From an uncultured Pelagibacteraceae bacterium (GTDB taxonomy: Bacteria > Pseudomonadota > Alphaproteobacteria > Pelagibacterales > AG-422-B15), in contig CABYDZ010000008.1 of assembly GCA_902517885.1 (NCBI GenBank), positions 1 through 45,660 of the forward strand: DNA of 45,660 nucleotides, read 5' to 3'. Below, in pieces: positions 33,899 through 41,096 of the stretch (positions are counted from its first letter, which is position 1; the number at the start of each line of letters is the position of its first letter). The translations under genes and the position numbers were made by a program. Below the pieces are notes generated by a model, which had not been told where the DNA came from, searched no databases, and saw only the letters and a list, made by a program, of their open reading frames with translations.

Positions 33899-34735
33899 TT
33901 GAAATATTTGTCAGAAAATAGATATAAAGGAGAAATAAAAGGTTTGGTATTAGACTGGAGTGGAACTACTGCTGACGCATACGTGATTGCTCCAACTATA
34001 GTGTTTGTTGAGGTTTTTAAGAAACAAAAGGTTGTAATCTCCATGGAAGAGGCAAGAGAACCCATGGGTTTACGAAAAGATTTACATATAAAAGCACTCA
34101 CAGAGAACGCTGAAATAAGAAAGCGCTGGAACATAGTACATGGTAAAGACCCACAAATGTCTGATGTTGAAAATATGTACGCAGATTTTGTTCCACTGCA
34201 GCTTAAATGCTTAAAACAGTACTCAAAATTATTACCCGGAACAGCAGAAGTAATTAAACGGGTTCAAAATAGCGGTATAAAAGTTGGTTGCACAACAGGT
34301 TTTGTGCGGTCAATGGTTAATATTTTAGAGGAAGAATCAGCAAAACAGGGATATGTCCCTGATGCGTCAGTTGCAGGTGATGATGTTAAAAATGGCGTTC
34401 GACCCCTTCCCCACATGTTATATAAAAATTTAGATATAATGAATATAGAATCCATTCAATCAGTTATAAAAGTTGATGATACTGTTTCAGGAATTGGAGA
34501 AGCAATTAATGCTGGTTGTTGGGGTGTTGGTGTAACGCGATATTCGAATTATATGAATATAAATTCCTTAGAAGAAGCTGATGAACTGAGCAAAGAAGAA
34601 ATTGATATGAAACAAGGATATGCAAAAGATCTGCTTTATAAAGCAGGTGCGCATTACGTAATAGAAACTATTGCAGATATCGAGGCCGTTATTGATGATA
34701 TTAACAAAAGGCTTTCACGCGGTGAAGGGCCTTAA
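33899..34735 (+). CDS. phnX: Phosphonoacetaldehyde hydrolase (phosphonatase)
   Basis: HAD-fold enzyme that splits phosphonoacetaldehyde into acetaldehyde and phosphate. The nucleophile Asp19 is in 'LVLDWSGTTAD'; the Schiff-base Lys60 is in 'EEAREPMGLRKDLHIKAL', the cap-domain hallmark of PhnX. 'GCTTGFVRSM', 'VRPLPHM' and 'VIKVDDTVSGIGEAINAGCWGVGVTRYSNYM' complete the core. Two departures: Ser21 where PhnX usually has Ala (DWAGT), and GVRP where GRP is usual. Length 278 is normal. The start is a TTG at 33899 with AAAAGG about 12 nt upstream; no ATG precedes the nucleophile. No 2-AEP transaminase (phnW) is visible. It overlaps the convergent phosphatase gene by 4 bp. Confidence 0.9.
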   Translation: MKYLSENRYKGEIKGLVLDWSGTTADAYVIAPTIVFVEVFKKQKVVISMEEAREPMGLRKDLHIKALTENAEIRKRWNIVHGKDPQMSDVENMYADFVPLQLKCLKQYSKLLPGTAEVIKRVQNSGIKVGCTTGFVRSMVNILEEESAKQGYVPDASVAGDDVKNGVRPLPHMLYKNLDIMNIESIQSVIKVDDTVSGIGEAINAGCWGVGVTRYSNYMNINSLEEADELSKEEIDMKQGYAKDLLYKAGAHYVIETIADIEAVIDDINKRLSRGEGP

Positions 34736-35247
34736 AAATTGATTACAAATTTTTCTTGTTCCTCTGTCTCAATTGTACCTGGCCGGCAATTCCTTACATG
34801 ATTTATGCATTGCTTTGAATCTAGTCCTAGTGTCTTTAAAATAAGTGAAGCAAACATTCCAGATCTACCTAATCCAGCATAACAATGCAGGTAAACATTT
34901 TTATTGAGTTCTAATTGAGTGCCACAATCTCTGATAATTTGAATATATTCATTTTTTTTATTTTGAGATGGAATACCATAGTTTTTTATAGGCATGCTGT
35001 AGGCCCTAACATTGTTCTCCTCTAGATCTTTATGGAACTGATTAATTTCAAAACTTCTAATTTCATTAAGTTCAATCAATGAAACAACAAGTGATATATT
35101 TAGGTCGTTGATAATGGTTAAATCATTTTTATAAGTAAATTTATCAAATCTAGAATTACTGATACCTGGACAACTGGATACAACCAAATTACCAAGATTT
35201 GTTTTTGCTTTAACAATTTTCGAAAGCTTTATTTTAGTAAAGTTCAA
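34732..35247 (-). CDS. Dual-specificity/protein tyrosine phosphatase-like protein
   Basis: 171 aa cytosolic phosphatase fold. The CX5R signature is complete: His121-Cys122...Arg128-Ser129 in 'VYLHCYAGLGRSGMFASLIL'. The upstream loop 'SMPIKNYGIPSQ' corresponds to the general-acid loop (PI.D...P), but its Asp position is Asn89. It begins with an ATGA overlap at the end of the phnZ-type gene, so the two are translationally coupled and very probably work in one pathway. The substrate is unknown; in this setting it might be a small organophosphate or phosphonate intermediate rather than a protein. Confidence 0.8.
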   Translation of the reverse strand: MNFTKIKLSKIVKAKTNLGNLVVSSCPGISNSRFDKFTYKNDLTIINDLNISLVVSLIELNEIRSFEINQFHKDLEENNVRAYSMPIKNYGIPSQNKKNEYIQIIRDCGTQLELNKNVYLHCYAGLGRSGMFASLILKTLGLDSKQCINHVRNCRPGTIETEEQEKFVINF

Positions 35248-35843
35248 ATATAGGACTTTTTAATAAAAGGATGAAAGAATGAAATAGCTTCAGTTTTCTT
35301 TCCCCTAATTTTCGCATTGTCATCATACTTTCGAAGTCTTACTGCATCTTTAAAATATTTATGACTTTCCAGTTTTCGAATAGCATCTTTGTTTAAATAT
35401 CCGCCTTGAAGTTTAAAACTTCTTTTGGAGCCATCTGAAAGACCGTCATAATAATTTGTTTGAACAGAACATAGATATCTCTTTGCAATAACGTGCATTT
35501 TAATTGGGTAAGTAACTTCTTCAGGGAAATACTTGGATAAAAAAGATGCAGCAACGTTTTCATGATACTTGTCATTGTTTAAAAAATCATGGCTATTTAC
35601 ATCTTCGCCAGTCAACATGTGCCCTAAATCGTGAAATAGTGAAGCAGTAATAAATTTATCACTTTCATTATTTTCTTTAGCTAAGGTTGCGCACTGAAGA
35701 GCATGTTGTAATTGAGTAATCTCTTCGTCATAAAAACTGCACGAACCTCTTTGATCAATAATTTCACATAAAACATTTGTACGCTCAATAATTGAAGCTG
35801 AATTTAATTTATTTTCTAGAGATTGGATTTTATCTAATTGCAT
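35244..35843 (-). CDS. phnZ: HD-domain phosphonate oxygenase, PhnZ type
   Basis: Mixed-valent diiron oxygenases of this group (PhnZ, TmpB) cleave alpha-hydroxyphosphonates to phosphate and a carboxylate or amino acid. HD ligands seen: His47 (QLQHALQCA), His71-Asp72 (LFHDLGH), His94 (YHENVA), His117 (KMHVIAKRYL) and Asp174 (RKYDDNAK). The Tyr/Glu pair that gates the iron in PhnZ is also present (Tyr38, Glu41 in FYDEEITQ). 'AKRYLCSVQTNYYDGLSDGSKRSFKLQGG' matches PhnZ closely as I recall it. It is 199 aa, with a slightly longer N-terminus. The usual 2-oxoglutarate-dependent partner PhnY is not in the window. It faces phnC across a 133-bp gap that holds a Pho-box-like array. Confidence 0.85.
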   Translation of the reverse strand: MQLDKIQSLENKLNSASIIERTNVLCEIIDQRGSCSFYDEEITQLQHALQCATLAKENNESDKFITASLFHDLGHMLTGEDVNSHDFLNNDKYHENVAASFLSKYFPEEVTYPIKMHVIAKRYLCSVQTNYYDGLSDGSKRSFKLQGGYLNKDAIRKLESHKYFKDAVRLRKYDDNAKIRGKKTEAISFFHPFIKKSYI

Positions 35844-35888
35844 GAATTAAATGATTAATTATATTTTTTTCTATGTCAATAATTTGAG

Positions 35889-35938
35889 CTGTAACATTAT
35901 TGTAATAAATTGCAAAATATCTGTAATAAAAATGCAAC
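35889..35938. promoter_or_regulatory. Tandem Pho-box-like array between phnZ and phnC
   Basis: Half-sites recur at 10-11-bp spacing: CTGTAAC (35889), TTGTAAT (35900), TTGCAAA (35910), CTGTAAT (35921), ATGCAAC (35932). PhoB binds direct 7-bp repeats (CTGTCAT type) every 11 bp, and TGTAA variants occur in alphaproteobacterial Pho boxes. Two overlapping boxes could serve the two divergent genes. The identity of the regulator is inference. Confidence 0.65.
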
Positions 35939-35955
35939 TTTGATTTAATTTTTTT

Positions 35956-35970
35956 GTATTACTTTAATAC
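35956..35970. promoter_or_regulatory. Perfect palindrome upstream of phnC
   Basis: GTATTA CTT TAATAC, a 6-bp inverted repeat with a 3-nt spacer, ends 6 bp before the phnC ATG. It overlaps where RNA polymerase or a ribosome would act, so it could be an operator; AT-rich chance remains possible. Confidence 0.35.
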
Positions 35971-35976
35971 ATACTA

Positions 35977-36780
35977 ATGATCAAAGTAGAAAAATTAAAT
36001 AAGTATTTTGGTGACAACCGTGCGGTAAACGATGTCACATTTGAAATTAATAAACCTGAAATGATTGGTATCATTGGCAGATCTGGTGCTGGAAAGTCAA
36101 CATTACTGAGAATAATGAATCGTCTAACCGACGCAACTAGTGGATCTATTTTTATTGAAGGCAGAGATATACTTTCATTAACAAAGAAAGATAAACGCGT
36201 ATGGCAAAAAGATTGTGCCATGATATTTCAGCAATTCAATCTTGTGCCCCGTTTAGATGTTTTAACAAATGTGATTCTTGGAAGATCAAATATTCAAGGC
36301 ACTATTCGATCAAGCTTAAAACTTTTCACTAAAGATGAACGCATTGATGCATTGATGGCTCTGGATAAATTGGGAATGGCTGAAACCGCGCTGCAAAGAG
36401 CAGAGACTTTATCTGGTGGGCAGCAACAAAGGGTTGCAATTTGTAGAGCTATGATGCAGCAACCAAAAATGATTTTAGCCGACGAGCCTATTGCATCGCT
36501 AGACCCTCTTAATGCCCGACTTGTAATGGAATCACTTAGAAATATTCATAGAGAAAAGAAGATTACTGTTCTTGCAAATCTTCATACTCTTGATACCGCA
36601 AAAAATTATTGTGACAGAATCATTGGCATGAGACTTGGGGAAATTGTTTTTGATGATGTACCTTCAAGTTTAAAAGATGATGTTGCAAGAGAAATTTATG
36701 GCGCTGAAGCAGAAGAAGCATTTGAACCAACAGTTACTTCAACTTCACTTGGTGACGAACAGTTTGCAGAGGCAGGATAA
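35977..36780 (+). CDS. phnC: Phosphonate ABC transporter ATP-binding protein
   Basis: Energises uptake of phosphonates. Walker A is at residues 34-42 (GRSGAGKST), the signature LSGGQQQR at 145-152, Walker B at 165-170 (MILADE), the D-loop SLD follows, and the H-loop His is His203 (NLHTLD). '[22 protein letters not shown]' and '[18 protein letters not shown]' are typical of PhnC. At 267 aa it is normal, with a short acidic tail (EAEEAFEP...). It opens the phnCDEE operon; a Pho-box-like array and a palindrome lie just upstream. phnD follows after 52 bp. Confidence 0.96.
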   Translation: MIKVEKLNKYFGDNRAVNDVTFEINKPEMIGIIGRSGAGKSTLLRIMNRLTDATSGSIFIEGRDILSLTKKDKRVWQKDCAMIFQQFNLVPRLDVLTNVILGRSNIQGTIRSSLKLFTKDERIDALMALDKLGMAETALQRAETLSGGQQQRVAICRAMMQQPKMILADEPIASLDPLNARLVMESLRNIHREKKITVLANLHTLDTAKNYCDRIIGMRLGEIVFDDVPSSLKDDVAREIYGAEAEEAFEPTVTSTSLGDEQFAEAG

Positions 36781-36832
36781 TGTTAGCCTTTTCAAAAAAA
36801 AACTTAACAACTAACAAGGAGATATACTAAAA

Positions 36833-37792
36833 ATGATTAAAAATTTAGTAAGGTCTATTATTGCTTGTTCATTCCTTATTGTATCTGCAAATGCATACGC
36901 ATGGGATGTATCTGGCTATAAAGGGCCAACAATGGACTTGGGTAAATATCAACCTGAAATGAGACTTGGATTTTTAGGCGATGAATCAGCTCAAGACATT
37001 ATTAAGAATAATGCATGTCTTAAGGAATATGCGGAAGTTGCATATGGAGTACCAGCTAAAATTTATACTTTTAAAGATTATGCAGGAACAATGGAGTCAA
37101 TGCTTGGTGGAAGTCTAGACTATGCTTGGTTTGGCTCATCAGGATATGCGGGTGTATATTTAGAAGACCCTACCGCCGCTGTACCAATTTTAACCAGAAT
37201 GCAGCCAACAGGAGATATGGGCTATTATTCAGTCATGGTTACAAGAGCAGACTCGGGTATCAATTCACTTGATGATTTAAAAGGTAAATCTTTTGGATGG
37301 GCTGATCCTAATTCAACATCTGGTTATCTAATACCGTCAATCGAATTAAAGGCTGCAGGAATGGATCCAGACTCATACTTTGGCTCTACACAATTTTCAG
37401 GTGGTCATGAAAATAACGTTTTGGCAGTTCTTAATGGTGATATCGATGCAGGTGTAACATGGGTATCTGGAGTTGGTGAATGGAGCGAAGGTTACTCTTC
37501 TGGAAATTTAAGAAAAATGGTTGATAAAGGACTATTAAACATGGATGACATCAAGCAGATTTGGTCATCTGCTTTGATACCTAATGGACCGATTGTAATG
37601 CCAACTAATATGCCTGTGAGAGCACATCAGGTCATGGTAGGCATGAAACAGTGGATCCATGAAAATGACCCACAATGCAGCGAGAATGTTGCAAATGGAA
37701 TCGTTAAAGCTTGGGTGCCAGTCGATCATAGCTTCTATGAAACTATTGTAGCTGCTCGTAAAGCTAAAATCGAAGCTAAAAAAGCCGAATAA
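36833..37792 (+). CDS. phnD: Phosphate/phosphite/phosphonate ABC transporter substrate-binding protein
   Basis: Periplasmic binding protein of 319 aa. The signal peptide (residues 1-23) ends at 'ANAYA' before 'WDVS'. The PhnD fold is shown by 'MRLGFLGDESAQDII', 'FKDYAGTMESMLGGSLDYAWFGSSGYAG', 'SVMVTRADSGINSLDDLKGKSFGWADPNSTSGYLIPSIELKAAGMDPDSYF', 'FSGGHENNVLAVLNGDIDAGVTW' and 'IWSSALIPNGPIVMP'. It resembles PhnD closely around the ligand site (DPNSTSGYL). A good SD (AAGGAG) lies 11 nt upstream of the ATG. The gene is followed by a stable hairpin before the permeases, which should favour high PhnD levels. Confidence 0.96.
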   Translation: MIKNLVRSIIACSFLIVSANAYAWDVSGYKGPTMDLGKYQPEMRLGFLGDESAQDIIKNNACLKEYAEVAYGVPAKIYTFKDYAGTMESMLGGSLDYAWFGSSGYAGVYLEDPTAAVPILTRMQPTGDMGYYSVMVTRADSGINSLDDLKGKSFGWADPNSTSGYLIPSIELKAAGMDPDSYFGSTQFSGGHENNVLAVLNGDIDAGVTWVSGVGEWSEGYSSGNLRKMVDKGLLNMDDIKQIWSSALIPNGPIVMPTNMPVRAHQVMVGMKQWIHENDPQCSENVANGIVKAWVPVDHSFYETIVAARKAKIEAKKAE

Positions 37793-37809
37793 ATTTCGGT
37801 AGTTGTATG

Positions 37810-37858
37810 CTAATTTAAGAGGATGGCATGTTCCATCCTCTTAATTAGTTGTTTATTT
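37810..37858 (+). terminator. Intra-operon hairpin between phnD and phnE
   Basis: CTAATTTAAGAGGATGG (37810-37826) pairs with CCATCCTCTTAATTAG (37833-37848) over 16 bp with one bulged T and a 6-nt loop, followed by TTGTTTATTT. It could be an attenuating terminator or an mRNA-stabilising stem that leaves more phnCD than phnE message. Confidence 0.7.
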
Positions 37859-37868
37859 GGAGGAAACA

Positions 37869-38723
37869 GTGCAATCATCATTGCCAGAAAATTTAATTAA
37901 AATTGAAAATAATTTAAAATCTCTTACAAGAACAAGATCAATTTATTCTTTTCTCTCAATTGCGGCATTGATAGCAGTTATTTATTCGGGTTTAATTGTA
38001 GCAGAAACAGGAAATGCGACTAGCATCTGGGTTGGATTACCTAAATTTTTCGATTACCCTATTGATCTATTTGTTGGGTCATGGGAATACGGTTATAGAT
38101 GGAATTTATTGTTACTTGAATACCTTCCAGATTTAATAAGCACTATTAATATGGCTCTATTTTCAACAGCAATGGGTACGTTGCTAGCTTTTTTTTTAAG
38201 TATTTTTTCAAGTCGTAATTTAATCAAAAGTAAAGCTACTGTATTAATATTTCGACGCATCATGGATATATGCAGATCGTTTCCAGAATTAGTTATTGCA
38301 CTTGTTTTGTTGTATCTACTGGGTAAGTCAGCACTGCCTGCTGTAATTGCCATCATAATTCATACCGCAGGAGCTCTTGGCAAACTGTTTTCAGAAGCTA
38401 TTGAAAATGTCGACAAAAATCCAATTGAAGGTCTTGAGTCCTGTGGAGCTTCATGGTTTACCAGAATAAGATTTGGTGTGGTAACTCAGGCACTCCCTCT
38501 ATTTCTAACTTACACAATTTTAAGATTTGAGATTAATATAAGGGCTTCAACTATTTTGGGATTTGTTGGCGCTGGAGGTATCGGTGAGCAACTTTACACT
38601 AATATACAGTGGAAATATGAAGCTGACACTATTGCAATAATGTTTTTACTTGTGTCTACGATCATTGCATTGGATTACTTATCAAGTTATTGGCGAAAAT
38701 CATTAATAGGATTGAAATCATGA
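37869..38723 (+). CDS. phnE: Phosphonate ABC transporter permease PhnE (first)
   Basis: Inner-membrane permease of 284 aa with about six hydrophobic segments. The EAA loop is 'SEAIENVDKNPIEGLESCGASWFTRIRFGVVTQALP', and 'DICRSFPELVIALVLL' and 'ILGFVGAGGIGEQLYTNIQWKYEADTIAIMFLLV' are typical of PhnE. I set the start at GTG 37869 because a GGAGG Shine-Dalgarno lies 5 nt before it; the TTG at 37857 lies upstream of that site, and the GGAGG overlaps the TTG codon itself. It overlaps the second permease by 4 bp (ATGA). Confidence 0.93.
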   Translation: MQSSLPENLIKIENNLKSLTRTRSIYSFLSIAALIAVIYSGLIVAETGNATSIWVGLPKFFDYPIDLFVGSWEYGYRWNLLLLEYLPDLISTINMALFSTAMGTLLAFFLSIFSSRNLIKSKATVLIFRRIMDICRSFPELVIALVLLYLLGKSALPAVIAIIIHTAGALGKLFSEAIENVDKNPIEGLESCGASWFTRIRFGVVTQALPLFLTYTILRFEINIRASTILGFVGAGGIGEQLYTNIQWKYEADTIAIMFLLVSTIIALDYLSSYWRKSLIGLKS

Positions 38724-40129
38724 ACAGGTCTGAAATTATTGAAAATTATTCAGATATAGTAGTTACTAAATTTTCATCTAAAATGTGGTCAACTTTTTTA
38801 GTGCTCGGGATTATAGTGTATTTAATCATAGCAATTTTAAGCCTCGACATATTGCAGATTCATAAAAAATGGAGTCCTGAAAGAGCTTCATTGTTTGCCC
38901 TCGACACATATGCGCATAAAGACCATGTCACAATGAAATGGAGTGAACCAGATGATATAATTATATCCTTTGAAGGAAGCAGGTGGTCTCAGTATGTTGG
39001 CCCCTATCAAAAAAGTGACGGTCTTCCAGCAAGGTATCCTGAATGGACTTCCATAGGTTCAGAGGGTGAAACAAAAATAAGTTTTAAAAATGGAGGGTTT
39101 GCAAATCTATACGATGATAAAGTTACAATAGAAAACTGGCCAGACACCCAAGAAACACTTGTTTTTCGTCTTGATGCACAAGGTAAGCCTTACGTTGAAA
39201 ATGTAGATAATCTCCCAAAATGGATAAGGGTAACGGAAAATAAAATAGAGGTTAGACCATCTCTTTACGAAAGAGTTCAAGTTTATTCAAAAAAAGTTGA
39301 AGTTCATAGGTACAGTCTTGGTTGGAACTATTTCTGGTTTGACTTTGACAGTCCTCTAGAACCATATGGAATTTGGAATGCCATTTCACTTTCATTCTCA
39401 GGTGATAGAATTGACCCCAATATTTCTAATTTTTCGCTTCTAATTCAAGAATTTCTAAATAATGATATGTGGCATCATGGACAAATATTGTGGGCATTAT
39501 TAGAGACAATTTTTATGGCTCTATTGGGCACCCTACTAGCCGCTCTTCTGGGTTTTCCTCTAGCATTTTTTGCAGCTTACAATGTAACACCTTTTAAATT
39601 TGTTCGAACGATATTAAGACGATTATTTGATACATTAAGAGGTATCGATTTTTTGATTTGGAGCTTAATTTTTTTAAGAGCCTTCGGACCAGGACCATTT
39701 ACTGGAATATTTGCTATTGCAATTACAGATACAGGAACTCTTGGAAAATTAATGTCTGAAGCAATAGAAAACACTGAAGAAAAGCAACAAGAAGGTGTGG
39801 AGTCTACGGGAGCGAACAAAACTCTTCAACACAGATTTGGAATTATACCCCAAATACTTCCTATTTTTATTTCCCAAACTCTTTACTACTTAGAATCAAA
39901 CACGAGAGGAGCTGTTATTATTGGCGCCATGGGCGCGGGCGGTATAGGTTTACAATTACTTGGAGCAATAAATACGGGTACCAGTTGGGAAAAGGTTATG
40001 TATATGTCATTGTTGATTTTAGGGGTTGTGATTTTCATGGATACAATGTCCGCAAAAGTAAGAAGGGCTTTGATTGGTGATGAAACGCTAGGAGCAGAAT
40101 TGCAATTGGCAAAAATGGCAAAAAAATAA
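38720..40129 (+). CDS. phnE: Phosphonate ABC transporter permease PhnE (second, with large periplasmic insertion)
   Basis: 469 aa, far longer than a usual PhnE (about 260-290). Layout: one membrane segment (residues about 18-42), a soluble, mostly hydrophilic region of about 200 residues rich in Trp, Asp and Glu (for example 'PDDIIISFEGSRWSQYVG', 'KISFKNGGFANLYDDKVTIENWPDTQETLVFRLD'), then the permease domain from about 250. The EAA loop is 'SEAIENTEEKQQEGVESTGANKTLQHRFGIIPQILP', with 'AVIIGAMGAGGIGLQLLGAINTG'. The ATG at 38720 overlaps the stop of the first permease (ATGA); the TTG at 38690 is less likely. The two permeases presumably form a heterodimer with PhnC. Confidence 0.92.
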   Translation: MNRSEIIENYSDIVVTKFSSKMWSTFLVLGIIVYLIIAILSLDILQIHKKWSPERASLFALDTYAHKDHVTMKWSEPDDIIISFEGSRWSQYVGPYQKSDGLPARYPEWTSIGSEGETKISFKNGGFANLYDDKVTIENWPDTQETLVFRLDAQGKPYVENVDNLPKWIRVTENKIEVRPSLYERVQVYSKKVEVHRYSLGWNYFWFDFDSPLEPYGIWNAISLSFSGDRIDPNISNFSLLIQEFLNNDMWHHGQILWALLETIFMALLGTLLAALLGFPLAFFAAYNVTPFKFVRTILRRLFDTLRGIDFLIWSLIFLRAFGPGPFTGIFAIAITDTGTLGKLMSEAIENTEEKQQEGVESTGANKTLQHRFGIIPQILPIFISQTLYYLESNTRGAVIIGAMGAGGIGLQLLGAINTGTSWEKVMYMSLLILGVVIFMDTMSAKVRRALIGDETLGAELQLAKMAKK

Positions 40130-40165
40130 TTTTTTTTTATGATCTTAATATTTTTTTAACAATCT

Positions 40166-40177
40166 ATTTGTATAGTT
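40166..40177. promoter_or_regulatory. Candidate PhnF operator upstream of the 145-aa secreted protein gene
   Basis: TATTTGTATAGT, ending 4 bp before the ATG at 40182, matches TACTTGTATAGTT in the phnF-phnG gap at 43069-43081 at all but one position. A common regulator, most simply PhnF, is inferred. Confidence 0.35.
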
Positions 40178-40181
40178 AATC

Positions 40182-40619
40182 ATGGTTAAATTTATTCAAT
40201 TCTTTTTAATAACGTCGTACATGTTATCATCATTTGCTCTTGCAGACAGTCATGAAGACAATACTATTGGGCAAGCTGGAAGTGACTATTCTACCAATAC
40301 TGAAAGCACATTTGAAAAAAATATAGGAAACTGTGAAGATTTAAGTATATTAATGCTTCGTGGATCAATTAAAAACGATATACAGCGAGCTGACCCAGAT
40401 TCAGCAACGCAAGCACAGAATTTAATGCTTGAAGGAATGGAATTGTGTAATAAAAATCAAAACGTCCTTGCAAAAATGAAATTGAAAGAGGCTCAAACTA
40501 TAGCGAGAGCAGGCAATGTTGCCGGACAAGATATGAGAATTGGAATTGTTAATGAGTCAGACGAACTGCAAGAAGAGACAGAAAATGAAAAAGAAAAGTC
40601 ATGGTGGCAGATTTTTTAA
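40182..40619 (+). CDS. Secreted protein of unknown function in the phosphonate locus
   Basis: 145 aa. The signal peptide (about 1-21) ends at 'SFALA' before 'DSHEDN'. The mature part is acidic and hydrophilic with two Cys ('GNCEDLS' and 'MELCNKN') likely to pair in the periplasm, and a helical stretch 'ATQAQNLMLEGMELCNKNQNVLAKMKLKEAQTIARAG' that resembles a short helical hairpin. It ends KSWWQIF. I do not recognise a family. It lies 52 bp after phnE on the same strand; the weak motif upstream shared with the phnG promoter suggests joint regulation. Its stop abuts that of the next, convergent gene. Confidence 0.7.
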   Translation: MVKFIQFFLITSYMLSSFALADSHEDNTIGQAGSDYSTNTESTFEKNIGNCEDLSILMLRGSIKNDIQRADPDSATQAQNLMLEGMELCNKNQNVLAKMKLKEAQTIARAGNVAGQDMRIGIVNESDELQEETENEKEKSWWQIF

Positions 40620-40964
40620 CTACACCTCTTCTAATAACGTACAAAAGCCAGGATCACTACCATTAAAAAAAGTTTCTATATTAGAAGAACAGTGATTAAT
40701 CACACATTGGTCTGACTCATAAAAATAATCATCAATATTTTTAGCTGATTTAATATTCTGCAACATACAAAGACTATACTCATTGAAGTTACTGCTAGGA
40801 TGAGTATTAAAATATATTTCACAATTAATTAGTGTCTCATCGTACCCTATTTCTAGAGTTGAAGTGTTTTGAAAGTAAGCTACACAACTCTTAAAGTCGT
40901 CAGCATAGATGTTTGTGCTCAGCAGAATTTTAAAAATGAAAATTAAAAGCACGAATCGTTTCAT
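40620..40964 (-). CDS. Secreted six-cysteine protein of unknown function
   Basis: 114 aa. The signal peptide (about 1-21) ends 'TNIYA' before 'DDFKS'. The mature protein is about 93 aa and has six cysteines (SCV, NCE, LCM, QCV, HCS, FCT), an even number suited to three disulfides in the periplasm or outside the cell. Acidic and rich in Asn, Ser and Tyr; no family recognised. It is convergent with the preceding secreted protein gene. The region immediately 5' of its ATG contains TGTAAC/TGTAAT repeats like those before phnC. Confidence 0.65.
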   Translation of the reverse strand: MKRFVLLIFIFKILLSTNIYADDFKSCVAYFQNTSTLEIGYDETLINCEIYFNTHPSSNFNEYSLCMLQNIKSAKNIDDYFYESDQCVINHCSSNIETFFNGSDPGFCTLLEEV

Positions 40965-41001
40965 GTAACATTATTGTAATATTTCTTAATATTTTTGTAA
41001 T
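40963..41001. promoter_or_regulatory. Second Pho-box-like array
   Basis: ATGTAAC (40963), TTGTAAT (40974), CTTAATA (40985) and TTGTAAT (40995) recur at 10-11 bp. The array begins at the start codon of the minus-strand gene and lies about 95 bp before the MFS gene at 41097, so it more probably serves the latter. Confidence 0.5.
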
Positions 41002-41096
41002 ATTTAAAAATTGGCAAACAATCTATTTTTTAACTATTGTAAAAATAACAAATTTATTCAATGACTTATAAAAATGAATACTAAACAGGCATCAAG

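Noticed and set aside
38690-38719. TTG-initiated extension of the second phnE
   Set aside because: The ATGA overlap at 38720 is a standard coupled start, while the TTG lies within the end of the first permease without a ribosome site.
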